Below, one piece after another: positions 16,324 to 26,388 of a stretch of 64,000 nucleotides of DNA. The translations under genes were made by a program, and so were the position numbers. Position 1 is the first letter of the stretch, and the number at the start of each line of letters is the position of its first letter. The notes beneath the pieces are model-generated. The model was not told the origin of the DNA, searched no databases, and saw nothing but the letters and a program-made list of their open reading frames with translations. The DNA comes from Mycobacterium sp. 852014-52450_SCH5900713 (GTDB taxonomy: Bacteria; Actinomycetota; Actinomycetes; Mycobacteriales; Mycobacteriaceae). The stretch lies in NCBI RefSeq assembly GCF_001667075.1, contig NZ_LZIL01000062.1, positions 1-64,000 on the forward strand, written 5' to 3'.

Positions 16324-17258
16324 GTCGCCCGCACAGCGGAGTCGAGTCGGGCACCGCGCGCCCAGTCGACGGCATTCATGCGTTTCTTTCCGGGAGGCTG
16401 TATCTGGCCCAGTCGCACGGCTTGCGAACCGGTGCCGATCCACACGCCTTTACGGTCGACGTGAATAGCGCCGGGCGCCAACGATTCTGGGCCGTCCGCA
16501 TCGACGTGCACCGGACCGAGCTTGACGCGAAGGTCGCCGATCAGCGTCCAGGCGCCCGGGCTGGGCGTCACCGAACGGATCCGGCGCTCCACGACGAGCG
16601 CCGGAAGGTCCCAGCGCACCCGGGCCTGCTCGACGGTGATCTTCGGCGCGATGCTGACGCCGTCGGCGGGTTGCGGCCGTGGCGTCAACGTCTGATCGGC
16701 GATGCCGTCCAGCGTGGTCGACAGCAGCGCCGCACCCGAAACAGCCAGCCGCTCAAGCAATTCGCCCGCGGTGTCGGTGGGCCGGATCGTCTCGGTGACG
16801 ACGCCGTAGACGGGGCCGGAGTCCAGGCTGGGCTCGATTTGGAACGTGGTCGCCCCGGTGATGGCGTCCCCGGCCGCGATCGCCGCCTGCACCGGGGCCG
16901 CCCCACGCCAGGCCGGCAGCAGCGAGAAATGCAGGTTGATCCACCCGTGCGGGGGCACCGCGAGCAGTCCGTCGCGCAGCAACGCACCGTAGGCCACCAC
17001 CGCGCAGCAGTCCGGCGCCAACTCCGACAGCTCGGCGACGAACTCCGGCGCGTTCGGCCGCGCCGGTCGCAGCAGCGGGATGCCACGGTCGAGCGCTTCG
17101 CGGGCCACCGGCGAGGGCTGCGGCTTGCCGTGCCGGCCGACGGCCGCGTCGGGCCGGGTCAGCACGGCGATCACCTCGTGACGCGGCGAGTCGATGAGGC
17201 GGCGCAGCGCGGGCAGCGCGGGTTCGGGGGTGCCGGCGAAGACAAGGCGCACCGGCAC
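16320..17258 (-). CDS. fmt: Methionyl-tRNA formyltransferase
   Basis: Fmt formylates initiator Met-tRNA using 10-formyl-tetrahydrofolate. At 312 residues it matches the usual length. The N-terminal formyltransferase domain starts MPVRLVFAGTPE and includes the conserved HGWINLHFSLLPAWRGAAPVQ region and the following catalytic D. The C-terminal OB-like tRNA-binding domain begins around residue 210. The start is a GTG. It is the first gene of fmt-rsmB-rpe-ribD. Confidence 0.96.
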   Translation of the reverse strand: MPVRLVFAGTPEPALPALRRLIDSPRHEVIAVLTRPDAAVGRHGKPQPSPVAREALDRGIPLLRPARPNAPEFVAELSELAPDCCAVVAYGALLRDGLLAVPPHGWINLHFSLLPAWRGAAPVQAAIAAGDAITGATTFQIEPSLDSGPVYGVVTETIRPTDTAGELLERLAVSGAALLSTTLDGIADQTLTPRPQPADGVSIAPKITVEQARVRWDLPALVVERRIRSVTPSPGAWTLIGDLRVKLGPVHVDADGPESLAPGAIHVDRKGVWIGTGSQAVRLGQIQPPGKKRMNAVDWARGARLDSAVRAT

Positions 17259-17310
17259 AGTCTAGAAAGCCCAGACGGCCGCCCCACCCGAAGTTGCCCG
17301 TGTACATTGT

Positions 17311-17326
17311 TTCTAACGCATACTAT
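17311..17326 (+). promoter_or_regulatory. Promoter/operator motif upstream of the methyltransferase gene (copy 1)
   Basis: TTCTAACGCATACTAT lies in an AT-rich island 95-111 bp before the methyltransferase start. Its last six bases, TACTAT, fit a -10 box. A second copy with 14 of 16 bases identical and the same orientation occurs at 18808-18823, on the other side of the MarR gene. Shared motifs flanking a MarR regulator suggest a common operator. Confidence 0.45.
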
Positions 17327-17421
17327 TGCTACAGGTCACCATCTCGCTCGGTGGCCGAACTGCCTTGCTAGGGACGACGAGGTCGAGTGGGCAGCCCTTT
17401 CCTTACCTTCAAGGAGGTCTG

Positions 17422-18234
17422 ATGACTCTCGACACCACGATCAGCGATGCCGCCCCCCATCGCGCGGTATGGGCTCTCGGCGACTACGCCCTGATGGCGG
17501 AGGAAGTGATGGCCCCGCTGGGTCCGGTGCTGGTCAAGGCCACCGGCATCGGGCCGGGCATGCGAGTGCTCGACGTCGCGGCCGGCTCGGGCAACATCTC
17601 GCTTCCGGCCGCCGCGACGGGCGCCGCCGTGGTCTCCAGTGACCTGACGCCCCAGCTGTTGCAGCGGTCGCGGACCCGCGCCGCGGCCCGGGGCCTGACG
17701 ATCGACTACCGGGAGGCCAACGCGCACGCGCTGCCGTTCGGCGACAGCGAGTTTGACGCCGTCATCTCCGCGATCGGCGTGCAGTTCGCGCCGGACCAGC
17801 AGCGGGCCGCCGACGAATTGGTCCGGGTCTGCCGGGCGGGCGGGACGATCGGCCTGATCAGCTGGACCCCGGACGGGTTCTTCGGCCGCATGCTTGCCAC
17901 CATCCGGCCGTACCGGCCCAGCCTGTCGCAGGCCGTGCCGCCGGCCGCGCTGTGGGGACGTACGGGCTACGTCACCGGATTGCTCGGCGAGCGCGTAGGC
18001 CCGGTGACCGCGGTGCGGGGAATGCTGGAAGTGAACCGGTTCGACGACGCCGAGGCGGTGCACACGTACTTCAAGAACCACTACGGTCCGACGATCGAGG
18101 CCTACGCGAACATCGGCCACAACCGGGTGCTGGCCGCCGAGCTCGACGCCCAGCTGGTCGAGCTCGCGCAGCACTACCTCTCCAACGGCACCATGCATTG
18201 GGAGTATCTGCTGGTCACCGCCGAGAAGCGCTAG
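17422..18234 (+). CDS. SAM-dependent methyltransferase (Rv1405c-like)
   Basis: A 270-residue class I methyltransferase. SAM motif I is VLDVAAGSGNISLP (about residues 49-62), followed by an acidic residue in SSDLTPQLL and the post-motif DAVISAIGVQFAP. It resembles Rv1405c/Rv1403c of M. tuberculosis, which are reported to be controlled by the MarR protein Rv1404 and linked to acid stress; the substrate is unknown. AAGGAGG at 17411-17417 precedes the ATG. Its stop overlaps the stop of the convergent marR-family gene (CTAG 18231-18234). Confidence 0.9.
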   Translation: MTLDTTISDAAPHRAVWALGDYALMAEEVMAPLGPVLVKATGIGPGMRVLDVAAGSGNISLPAAATGAAVVSSDLTPQLLQRSRTRAAARGLTIDYREANAHALPFGDSEFDAVISAIGVQFAPDQQRAADELVRVCRAGGTIGLISWTPDGFFGRMLATIRPYRPSLSQAVPPAALWGRTGYVTGLLGERVGPVTAVRGMLEVNRFDDAEAVHTYFKNHYGPTIEAYANIGHNRVLAAELDAQLVELAQHYLSNGTMHWEYLLVTAEKR

Positions 18235-18719
18235 AGGTCGAGCTCGGCATCCAGGTGCACATCCGGTTCGCCGCCGGCGGCGGTGAACGCGGTCAGGGCC
18301 CGCACCAGCCCGTGGCGTTCCGGCGGCGGCATCTTCTCCACGATGGTGGCGATTTCGTTGCGCCGGTACGCGGTGACCTGACGAACGACCTCCCGCCCCC
18401 GCTTGGTCAGCGCGGCCAACAGCTCGCGACGGGACGTCGGGTGCGGTAGGCGATCGATCAGCCCTGCCGCGACGAGTCGGTCGACCATCCGCCCCGTTGC
18501 GGATGGTTGCACGCCGAGCAGACCGGCCAGGGTGGCCAAGTTAACCGGGCCCCGATTGGACAGGATCACCAACGTCCGGAATTGCGGGATCGTGATCGTC
18601 TCGTCCACCTGACCGATCGAGCGCGCCGAAATGGCAACCAGCAAGCGGGAAGCCGTCAGCAAAGCGTCAGTGATGACGTCCAGCGACTCGTCCGCAGTCG
18701 TCGCGTTGTCCGCTGCCAT
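18231..18719 (-). CDS. MarR-family transcriptional regulator (Rv1404-like)
   Basis: A 162-residue winged-helix regulator. The recognition region (LATLAGLLGVQPSATGRMVDRLVAAGLI, about residues 65-92) and the wing (RRELLAALTKRGREVV) are clear. The ATG at 18719 has GGAGAAGGGG upstream, whereas the in-frame ATG at 18749 lacks a ribosome site. It corresponds to Rv1404, reported to repress two neighbouring methyltransferase genes; only one of them remains here. It converges on that gene with a 4-bp overlap. Shared motifs at 17311 and 18808 are candidate operators. Confidence 0.92.
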   Translation of the reverse strand: MAADNATTADESLDVITDALLTASRLLVAISARSIGQVDETITIPQFRTLVILSNRGPVNLATLAGLLGVQPSATGRMVDRLVAAGLIDRLPHPTSRRELLAALTKRGREVVRQVTAYRRNEIATIVEKMPPPERHGLVRALTAFTAAGGEPDVHLDAELDL

Positions 18720-18807
18720 GTCGCCCCTTCTCCGGACCGTCTCCGGCATATCGGCGGCTAAAGATCAGGAAGTGTAACAACCTTCCAATGTCGTACCCAG
18801 GGATTAT

Positions 18808-18823
18808 TTCCGACGCATACTAT
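18808..18823 (+). promoter_or_regulatory. Motif upstream of the MarR gene (copy 2), probably a vestigial divergent promoter
   Basis: TTCCGACGCATACTAT matches the motif at 17311-17326 in 14 of 16 positions. It lies in the 128-bp gap between the MarR gene start and the priA stop, and it points along the plus strand, where no gene follows. On the minus strand the same bases read TAGTAT, which could be the -10 of the MarR gene itself. In M. tuberculosis this gap holds Rv1403c. Confidence 0.4.
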
Positions 18824-18847
18824 CCCCTCGGGCAGGATTTGGCGAGG

Positions 18848-20848
18848 TCACCCGATGTGCAGGGGGTCGATCTGGACCCGGACCGGCTCGTGGGTCTGGC
18901 GGGCGGACAGCACGCTCACACCGCGACGCAGCGCCGCGGCCAGCGCCAGGCCCTGCTCTCGCCGGGCGCGCACCAGCATGCGCGTCACGGGGACGCCGGC
19001 CGGTGTCCCCGCCGGGCGGCGCACACCCGCCGGCAAATCCACCGGCCCCAGCACGTCGGCCCCGTCCGGCAGCCCGGCCTCGTCGAGCAGTGCCGCCACC
19101 GCATCGGCCGCGCCGTCGAGCGCCGCCATATGCACGCTCGGCGGCAAGCCCACCTCGGCCCGAGCCGCCAGGTCGGCGTCCGCGTGACCCACCGGATCCC
19201 AGCGGATCAGCGATTGGACTGTGGGAATTGATGATTCGGCCACCACCAGCACCACCCCGCCTTCGCCGCGGGGACGCACCAAGGCGGCGGCGGTCATCCA
19301 GCGCCACAGCGCGTCCTCGGCGGCACGCAGGTCTTGTCGCCCCAGCAGCGCCCAGGTGTCCAGCAGCAGTGCCGCGCCGTAGCCGCCCGCCGCGCCGGGT
19401 TCCGCCCCCGGGGTGGCCACCACCAGGGCCGGGCCGGCGGCGACCGACGGCACGACACCTTCCCCGGACGAGGTGACCACCGCGGTACCGGGAAACGCGC
19501 GCCCAAGCTCCTCGGCGGTGCGGCGGGCCCCGACGACCACGGCGCGCACCGCGTCCGAACCGCAGCGCGCGCACCGCCGCGTCGGGTCGATGCGCCCGCA
19601 CCACCGGCAGATCAGCGCCTGGCCGCCCTCCTGCAACGACAAGGGGCCCGTGCAGTGCCGGCACCGGGCGATCGTGCGGCAGCGCGCGCAGGCCAGCGAC
19701 GGGACATACCCGCGCCGCGGCACCTGCACCAGCACCGGCGCCCCGGCCTCGAGCGACGAGCGGGCGGCGCGCAGCGCGATCGACGGGATGCGCGCGGTGC
19801 GCGCGGCCGGGTCGCGTTCGTCGGCGTAGCCCGTGTCGTCGAGGGCGACCACCCGCGGCGTGCGGGCGCGCACCACCGCCCGGGTCGCGACGATGTCATG
19901 GGCCCACCCGCTGCGCACCAGCGCCTGGGCTTCTGCAGTGCGCGCGTAACCACCGATCAGCGCCGCACAGCGCGCCTGATGCGCCCGCAGCATCGCCACC
20001 TCCCGGGCGTGCGGGTAGGGTGCCCGCGGCTCGGCCAGTGAATCGTCGGCGTCGGCCCACACCATGACGAGGCCCAGGTCGCTAAGGGGCGCGAAAACCG
20101 CGCTGCGAGTGCCGATCACCAACCGTGCCTGACCGCGCAGTGCCGCGAGCCACCGCCGGTAGCGGGCGGCCGGCCCCAGCCCGGCCGAAAGCGCCACCAC
20201 GCCGCTCTCGTCGATCCGCGCGGTCGCGGCCCGCCACAGCGCGTCCAGATCCCGCTGATCGGGCACGATGCCCAGCACCGCCCGTCCGGCGCGGATGGTT
20301 TGCGCGGCCGCCTCGGCGAATCGGTCCGCCCACGACTCCCCCGGCAGCGCCTGCCAGACGGCCCGCGCGGCCCGGGACTCGGCCAGGGCGGCCAGGAACT
20401 GGGCGCCCCGGGCGTACCCCTCCCACGCCGACGGGTCGACGGGCGCGGGCACGGGCAGCCGGTGGGGCGCCGTCGGTTCCCGTTCCACCCGGGCGTGCCG
20501 GGCCGGCACCGCCAGGCGCAGCACGTCCGGCCGGGTCCCGGCGTAACGCGCCGCCACCGCGTCGACCAACCGGCGGATCTCCGGTGTCAGCACGGGTTCG
20601 GCTGACACGACGCGGTCCAGGTAGCCGAGCTTGCCCTGGTGGTCGGTGTCATTGCGGCGCTCCAGCACGAACGCGTCCACCAGGCGGCCGTGAAACCGCA
20701 CCCGCACCCGCGCCCCGGGCTGGGCGTCGTCGGACTGCTCGGCCGAAACCAGGTAGTCGAACTCACGGTCCAGGTGCGGCACCGAGAGCATCGGCAGCAC
20801 CCGGGCGATGGGTTCCACCTGCACGGGTGTGCGCGCGGCGCCGCTCAC
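18848..20848 (-). CDS. priA: PriA-like primosomal protein N' (helicase-like)
   Basis: PriA restarts stalled replication forks. This 666-residue protein has the N-terminal 3'-end-binding domain (ARVLPMLSVPHLDREFDYLV) and four cysteine pairs of the zinc module (LACARCRTIARCRHCTG, ICRWCGRIDPTRRCARCGSD). The helicase core is degenerate: there is no GxGKT Walker A, as noted for mycobacterial PriA. The GTG at 20848 gives near-family length. The open frame runs to 20944, which would overlap the upstream YhhN gene by 47 bp, so the start is uncertain. Confidence 0.88.
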   Translation of the reverse strand: MSGAARTPVQVEPIARVLPMLSVPHLDREFDYLVSAEQSDDAQPGARVRVRFHGRLVDAFVLERRNDTDHQGKLGYLDRVVSAEPVLTPEIRRLVDAVAARYAGTRPDVLRLAVPARHARVEREPTAPHRLPVPAPVDPSAWEGYARGAQFLAALAESRAARAVWQALPGESWADRFAEAAAQTIRAGRAVLGIVPDQRDLDALWRAATARIDESGVVALSAGLGPAARYRRWLAALRGQARLVIGTRSAVFAPLSDLGLVMVWADADDSLAEPRAPYPHAREVAMLRAHQARCAALIGGYARTAEAQALVRSGWAHDIVATRAVVRARTPRVVALDDTGYADERDPAARTARIPSIALRAARSSLEAGAPVLVQVPRRGYVPSLACARCRTIARCRHCTGPLSLQEGGQALICRWCGRIDPTRRCARCGSDAVRAVVVGARRTAEELGRAFPGTAVVTSSGEGVVPSVAAGPALVVATPGAEPGAAGGYGAALLLDTWALLGRQDLRAAEDALWRWMTAAALVRPRGEGGVVLVVAESSIPTVQSLIRWDPVGHADADLAARAEVGLPPSVHMAALDGAADAVAALLDEAGLPDGADVLGPVDLPAGVRRPAGTPAGVPVTRMLVRARREQGLALAAALRRGVSVLSARQTHEPVRVQIDPLHIG

Positions 20849-20897
20849 GGCACCCCGCGTCGAAACAGGTTGCTGCTCAACGCCTTTACCGTCCGGG

Positions 20898-21632
20898 TCA
20901 GCTTTCGGCCGGTTCCGGGGTAGCGGCGTCGGCCGGTGCCTCACGACCGAAGAAGAACCCGGCCGTCATCAGGATCAGCGCGGCGGCGTAGGACCACCAG
21001 ATCGGCACCGCCAGTGCCTCGTTGCCCAGGATGAAGCGGCCGATGGCGATCAGCGAATCGGACGCCGCGAAACACACCGCCCCCACCGCCGTCCAGATCG
21101 TCGGCAGCTGCGCCACCAGCGCGGCGCACACCATTGCGGTCAGCACGAGGATGTAGGCCGTCACCGGAAGCCTCAGTTTGTCCAGATGCGGCCAGAACCA
21201 CGCCAGCAGCGCGATGGTGGCCAGGCACATGGCCACCACGGCGGCGATGCGCGGCTTCGACGGACGCCTCGCCGCCAGGGGCAGGAGCGCGCCCAGGAAG
21301 CACAAGTGCGCCAACAGGAATGCGCCCAGGCCCACTACGAAGGACGGCTCCCACCACGGGATCGCCAGCGCCCAGTCGCCGATGGCCGACAGCAGCAGCG
21401 CCGGCATCAGCCACCGCCGCTCGCGGACGACGGCGTGGCCGACCGCGGCGGCGGTCAGCAACAACGCCATCGACGCCTTGAACAGCGGCTGGAGCACCCA
21501 GTGCCCGGTCAGCTCGGTTCCCGGCGGCGAACCCAGCGCCAACACCGTCAGGTAGACGCCATAGCCGAGCGCCGCCCAGCCGGCCACCACCCAGCCGCCG
21601 AAGACCAGACGCGGTGCGTACGGTACGTCCAT
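20898..21632 (-). CDS. YhhN-family (lysoplasmalogenase-like) integral membrane protein
   Basis: A 244-residue protein with about eight hydrophobic helices and the YhhN/TMEM86 features SAIGDWALA and AVGAVCFAASDSLIAIGRF, whose conserved acidic residues lie in membrane helices. Animal TMEM86 members hydrolyse lysoplasmalogens; the bacterial substrate is unclear. It corresponds to Rv1401. The ATG at 21632 shares two bases with the divergent lipI ATG at 21631. Longer in-frame starts would run antisense through lipI and lack membrane character. Confidence 0.85.
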   Translation of the reverse strand: MDVPYAPRLVFGGWVVAGWAALGYGVYLTVLALGSPPGTELTGHWVLQPLFKASMALLLTAAAVGHAVVRERRWLMPALLLSAIGDWALAIPWWEPSFVVGLGAFLLAHLCFLGALLPLAARRPSKPRIAAVVAMCLATIALLAWFWPHLDKLRLPVTAYILVLTAMVCAALVAQLPTIWTAVGAVCFAASDSLIAIGRFILGNEALAVPIWWSYAAALILMTAGFFFGREAPADAATPEPAES

Positions 21633-22605
21633 GCCAAGCTTGGATAACACAGCCGACGAAAAGCCCGCGATCGACCCCATCCTGCAGAAGGTACTGGATG
21701 CGGTTCCCTTCCGGCTATCCGCCGACGACGGTGTTGATGCGGCGCGGCAGCGGTTCCGCGACCTGCCACGCCGGCCACTGCATCCCGAGCTGCGCGTCGA
21801 AGACCGCGCCATTCCCGGTCCGGCAGGGTCGATCGGCATCCGGATCTATTGGCCGCCAATCGATTCGGGCGTGAGCACCGGTAGTATCGCGCCGCCCGTC
21901 GTGCTGTACTTCCACGGCGGCGGGTTCGTCGTGGGTGACCTCGACAGCTACGACGGCACGGCCCGCCAGCACGCGGTGGGCGCCGACGCGATCGTGGTGT
22001 CCGTCGACTACCGGTTGGCGCCCGAGCATCCCTACCCCGCCGCCATCGAAGACGCTTGGGCCGCAACGCTTTGGACCGCCGAGCACGCCGGCGAATTGGG
22101 CGGTGATCCGAATCGGTTGGCCCTGGCCGGGGATTCAGCCGGCGGAACCATCACGGCCGTAACGGCACAGCGGGCGCGTGATAGCGGCGCACCGCTCATC
22201 GCGTTCCAGCTGCTGTGGTATCCCTCCACCATGTGGGACGCCTCGCTGCCGTCCTTCACCGAAAACGCCGCCGCGCCGATCCTGGATGTCAAGGCCGTCG
22301 CCGAGTTCTCGCGTTGGTACGCGGGCGAAGTCGACTTATCCGCCCCGCCACCGGGTATGGCGCCGGGACGCGCCGCGGACGTGTCCAACCTGCCGCCCGC
22401 CTACATCGCCGTCGCGGGTCACGACCCGCTGCGCGACGACGGCATTCGGTACGGCGAGCGGCTGGCCGAAGCGGGCGTTTTGGTCGAGGTGCACAACGCC
22501 GAGAACCTGGTGCACGGCTATCTCGGTTACGGCGGTGTGGTGCCCGCGGCCACCGCCGCGATGGAACGCGGGTTGAGCGCCCTGCGAACCGGGCTGCGCG
22601 GGTAA
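21631..22605 (+). CDS. lipI: LipI, HSL-family (GDXG) esterase/lipase
   Basis: A 324-residue alpha/beta hydrolase of the hormone-sensitive-lipase family (Rv1400c). The oxyanion-hole HGGGF and the nucleophile GDSAGG are present (about residues 97-101 and 168-173). The acid D lies in GHDPLRDDG and the histidine in ENLVHGYLGY. It probably cleaves short-chain esters in the cytoplasm. TACGGT (21619-21624) sits 6 nt before the ATG and no Shine-Dalgarno is seen, so the mRNA may be leaderless. It is followed 22 bp later by its paralogue lipH. Confidence 0.93.
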   Translation: MPSLDNTADEKPAIDPILQKVLDAVPFRLSADDGVDAARQRFRDLPRRPLHPELRVEDRAIPGPAGSIGIRIYWPPIDSGVSTGSIAPPVVLYFHGGGFVVGDLDSYDGTARQHAVGADAIVVSVDYRLAPEHPYPAAIEDAWAATLWTAEHAGELGGDPNRLALAGDSAGGTITAVTAQRARDSGAPLIAFQLLWYPSTMWDASLPSFTENAAAPILDVKAVAEFSRWYAGEVDLSAPPPGMAPGRAADVSNLPPAYIAVAGHDPLRDDGIRYGERLAEAGVLVEVHNAENLVHGYLGYGGVVPAATAAMERGLSALRTGLRG

Positions 22606-22627
22606 ATGTGGGGCGTACGGTGAATCC

Positions 22628-23593
22628 ATGACGGAGCCCACCTTCGCCCGACCCGGCATCGATCCGACGTTCAAGGCGTTGCTCGACGCCTTCCCGATGA
22701 CCTTCAGCGCGGCCGACGGCGTGGAGGTTGCACGCTCGCGCCTGCGGTTGCTCCAGGTGCCGCCCGAAATGCTGCCGGACCTGCGCATCGAGGACCGCAT
22801 GATCGGTCACGGGGGGCTCACCGACATCCCCGTGCGCATCTACTGGCCGCCCCTGGAGCCGGAGGAGGCGTTGCCCGTCGTCGTCTTCTACCACGGCGGC
22901 GGCTTCTGCCTCGGCGGCCTGGACACCCACGACCCCCTGGCCCGCGCGCACGCCGTCGGCGCCGAGGCCATCGTGGTGTCCGTCGACTACCGGCTGGCGC
23001 CCGAGCATCCGTTCCCGGCCGGGGTCAACGACTCCTGGGCGGCGTTGCAGTGGGTCGCCGAGCACGCCGCCGAGCTGGGCGGCGACCCCACCCGCATCGC
23101 GGTCGCCGGCGACTCGGCCGGCGGCAACCTGGCCGCCGTGATGGCGCATCTGGCCAACGAGAACGCCGGACCCGAGCTCAGCTTCCAGCTGCTGTGGTAC
23201 CCGGTCGTCACCGCGGACCTGTCGCTGCCGTCGTACACCGAAAACGCCAACGCACCCATCCTGGACCGCGACGTCATCGACGCGTTCCTGTCCTGGTATC
23301 TGCCCGACCTCGACATCAGTGACCCGACGGCGCTGCCCGTCACCCTCGCCCCGGCGAACGCGACGGACCTGTCCGGGTTGCCGCCCGCCTACATCGGGAC
23401 CGCCGAACACGATCCGCTGCGCGACGACGGGGCGCGCTACGCCGAGCTGCTGGACAGCGCCGGCGTGCCCGCGGAATTGAGCAACGAACCGAACCTGGTG
23501 CACGGCTACGCCAGCTTCGCTCTGGTGATACCCGCGGCCGGCGATGCCACCGACCGGGGGCTGGCCGCACTCAAGAAGGCACTCCACCCCTAG
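22628..23593 (+). CDS. lipH: LipH, HSL-family (GDXG) esterase/lipase
   Basis: A 321-residue paralogue of the preceding gene (Rv1399c), sharing YHGGGF, VVSVDYRLAPEHP, GDSAGGN and EHDPLRDDG. M. tuberculosis LipH prefers short acyl chains. The tandem copies probably arose by duplication. It ends 10 bp before the monooxygenase start, so lipI, lipH and the monooxygenase are likely one transcript. Confidence 0.93.
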   Translation: MTEPTFARPGIDPTFKALLDAFPMTFSAADGVEVARSRLRLLQVPPEMLPDLRIEDRMIGHGGLTDIPVRIYWPPLEPEEALPVVVFYHGGGFCLGGLDTHDPLARAHAVGAEAIVVSVDYRLAPEHPFPAGVNDSWAALQWVAEHAAELGGDPTRIAVAGDSAGGNLAAVMAHLANENAGPELSFQLLWYPVVTADLSLPSYTENANAPILDRDVIDAFLSWYLPDLDISDPTALPVTLAPANATDLSGLPPAYIGTAEHDPLRDDGARYAELLDSAGVPAELSNEPNLVHGYASFALVIPAAGDATDRGLAALKKALHP

Positions 23594-23603
23594 GCGGACA
23601 CCG

Positions 23604-25088
23604 ATGAGCAGCACTCCCGACTACCACACGCTGATCGTGGGCGCCGGCTTCTCCGGAATCGGCGCCGCCATCAAGCTCGACAACGCCGGACTGTCGAACT
23701 ATCTCGTCGTCGAGGCTGGCGACGGGGTCGGCGGGACGTGGCACTGGAACACCTATCCCGGTATCGCCGTGGACATTCCGTCGTTCTCCTACCAGTTCTC
23801 CTTCGAGCAGAGCCCGGATTGGTCGCGGACCTACGCGCGGGGGCGCGAGCTCAAGGCGTATGCGGAACACTGCGTCGACAAATACGGGCTCCGATCCCGA
23901 ATCCGGTTGAACACCAAAGTGCAAGCCGCCGAGTTCGACGACGAGCATTGCCTGTGGCGGGTGCAGACCGACCCCGGCGGCACGGTGACTGCCCGATTCC
24001 TGATCAGCGCCTGCGGGGTGCTCACCGTCCCCAACCTGCCCGACATCGACGGCGTGGACAGCTTCGGCGGCATCACGATGCACACCGCGCGCTGGGATCA
24101 CGACCAGGACCTGAGCGGCAAGCGCGTCGCGATCATCGGCACCGGCGCCTCGGCCGTCCAGGTCATTCCCGAAATCGCGCCGATTGTCAAGCAGCTCACC
24201 ATTTTTCAGCGCACCCCGATCTGGTGCTTCCCCAAGCTGGACGTCGCGCTGCCCGCACCGGCCCGCTGGGCGATGCGGATCCCCGGGGGAAAGGTCGTGC
24301 AGCGGTTACTGAGCCAGGCCTTCGTCGAAGTCACCTTCCCGATCTCCGCGCACTATTTCACGGTCATCCCGCTGGCCAAGAGGATGGAGTCGGCGGGGCT
24401 GGCCTATCTGCGCAAACAGGTTCACGACCCGACGGTGCGCGATCAACTCACCCCGCGCTACGCGGTCGGCTGCAAGCGCCCCGGCTTCCACAACGAGTAC
24501 CTGGCCACGTTCAACCGGGACAACGTGCGGCTGGTCACCGAGCCGATCGACAAGATAACGCCGTCGGCCGTGGCCACCACCGACGGCGCGGACCACGAAG
24601 TCGACGTGCTGATCCTGGCCACCGGGTTCAAAGTGATGGACCCCGACGACGTCCCGACGTTCGCGGTCACCGGAAGCGGCGGCAAATCCCTGAGCCGGTT
24701 CTGGGACGAACACCGGCTGCAGGCCTACGAGGGCGTCAGCATCCCCGATTTCCCCAACCTGTTCACGGTGTTCGGCCCCTACGGCTACGTCGGCTCGTCA
24801 TATTTCGCGCTCATCGAGACGCAAACCCACCACATCGTGCGGTGCCTGAAACGGGCCGAGCGCCAGGGCGCGACGCGCGTCGAGGTCACCGAGGAAGCCA
24901 ACGACCGGTACTTCGACGAGATGATGCGCCGACGGCACCGGCAGATCTTCTGGCAGGACAGCTGCCGGCTCGCCAACAGCTACTACTTCGACAAGAACGG
25001 CGACGTGCCGCTGCGCCCCACCACCACGGTGGAGGCCTATTGGCGCAGCCGGCGGTTCGACCTCGACGACTACCGATTCACCGGCTGA
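23604..25088 (+). CDS. Flavin-containing monooxygenase, Baeyer-Villiger type
   Basis: A 494-residue FAD- and NADPH-dependent oxygenase. The FAD Rossmann motif GAGFSGIG is at residues 13-20 and the second dinucleotide site is IGTGASAVQV. The type I Baeyer-Villiger fingerprint FxGxxxHxxxW(P/D) is met exactly by FGGITMHTARWD, and the ATG motif by LATGFKVMD. Such enzymes insert oxygen beside ketones to give esters or lactones. The start ATG at 23604 directly follows lipH. It resembles mycobacterial Rv1393c/EthA-like enzymes; the substrate is unknown. Confidence 0.92.
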   Translation: MSSTPDYHTLIVGAGFSGIGAAIKLDNAGLSNYLVVEAGDGVGGTWHWNTYPGIAVDIPSFSYQFSFEQSPDWSRTYARGRELKAYAEHCVDKYGLRSRIRLNTKVQAAEFDDEHCLWRVQTDPGGTVTARFLISACGVLTVPNLPDIDGVDSFGGITMHTARWDHDQDLSGKRVAIIGTGASAVQVIPEIAPIVKQLTIFQRTPIWCFPKLDVALPAPARWAMRIPGGKVVQRLLSQAFVEVTFPISAHYFTVIPLAKRMESAGLAYLRKQVHDPTVRDQLTPRYAVGCKRPGFHNEYLATFNRDNVRLVTEPIDKITPSAVATTDGADHEVDVLILATGFKVMDPDDVPTFAVTGSGGKSLSRFWDEHRLQAYEGVSIPDFPNLFTVFGPYGYVGSSYFALIETQTHHIVRCLKRAERQGATRVEVTEEANDRYFDEMMRRRHRQIFWQDSCRLANSYYFDKNGDVPLRPTTTVEAYWRSRRFDLDDYRFTG

Positions 25089-25113
25089 CGCCGGTGCCCG
25101 CGAACGGACGCAA

Positions 25114-25136
25114 AATCACCGTTTGCCTTGGTGATT
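25114..25136. terminator. Hairpin between convergent monooxygenase and metK
   Basis: AATCACC (25114-25120) and GGTGATT (25130-25136) form a perfect 7-bp stem with a 9-nt loop in the 79-bp gap between the two converging genes. There is no long U-tract. It could terminate transcription from either side. Confidence 0.55.
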
Positions 25137-25167
25137 CACGCGATTTCGGGTCTTATCGTCGAGTCCC

Positions 25168-26379
<1,212 letters not shown>

Positions 26380-26388
26380 AATCTCAAT

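Noticed and set aside
14216..16375. One 719-codon minus-strand frame that looks like a fusion ending in rpe
   Set aside because: The part upstream of 14905 is an out-of-frame shadow of rsmB. rpe has its own ATG at 14905 with the family N-terminus.
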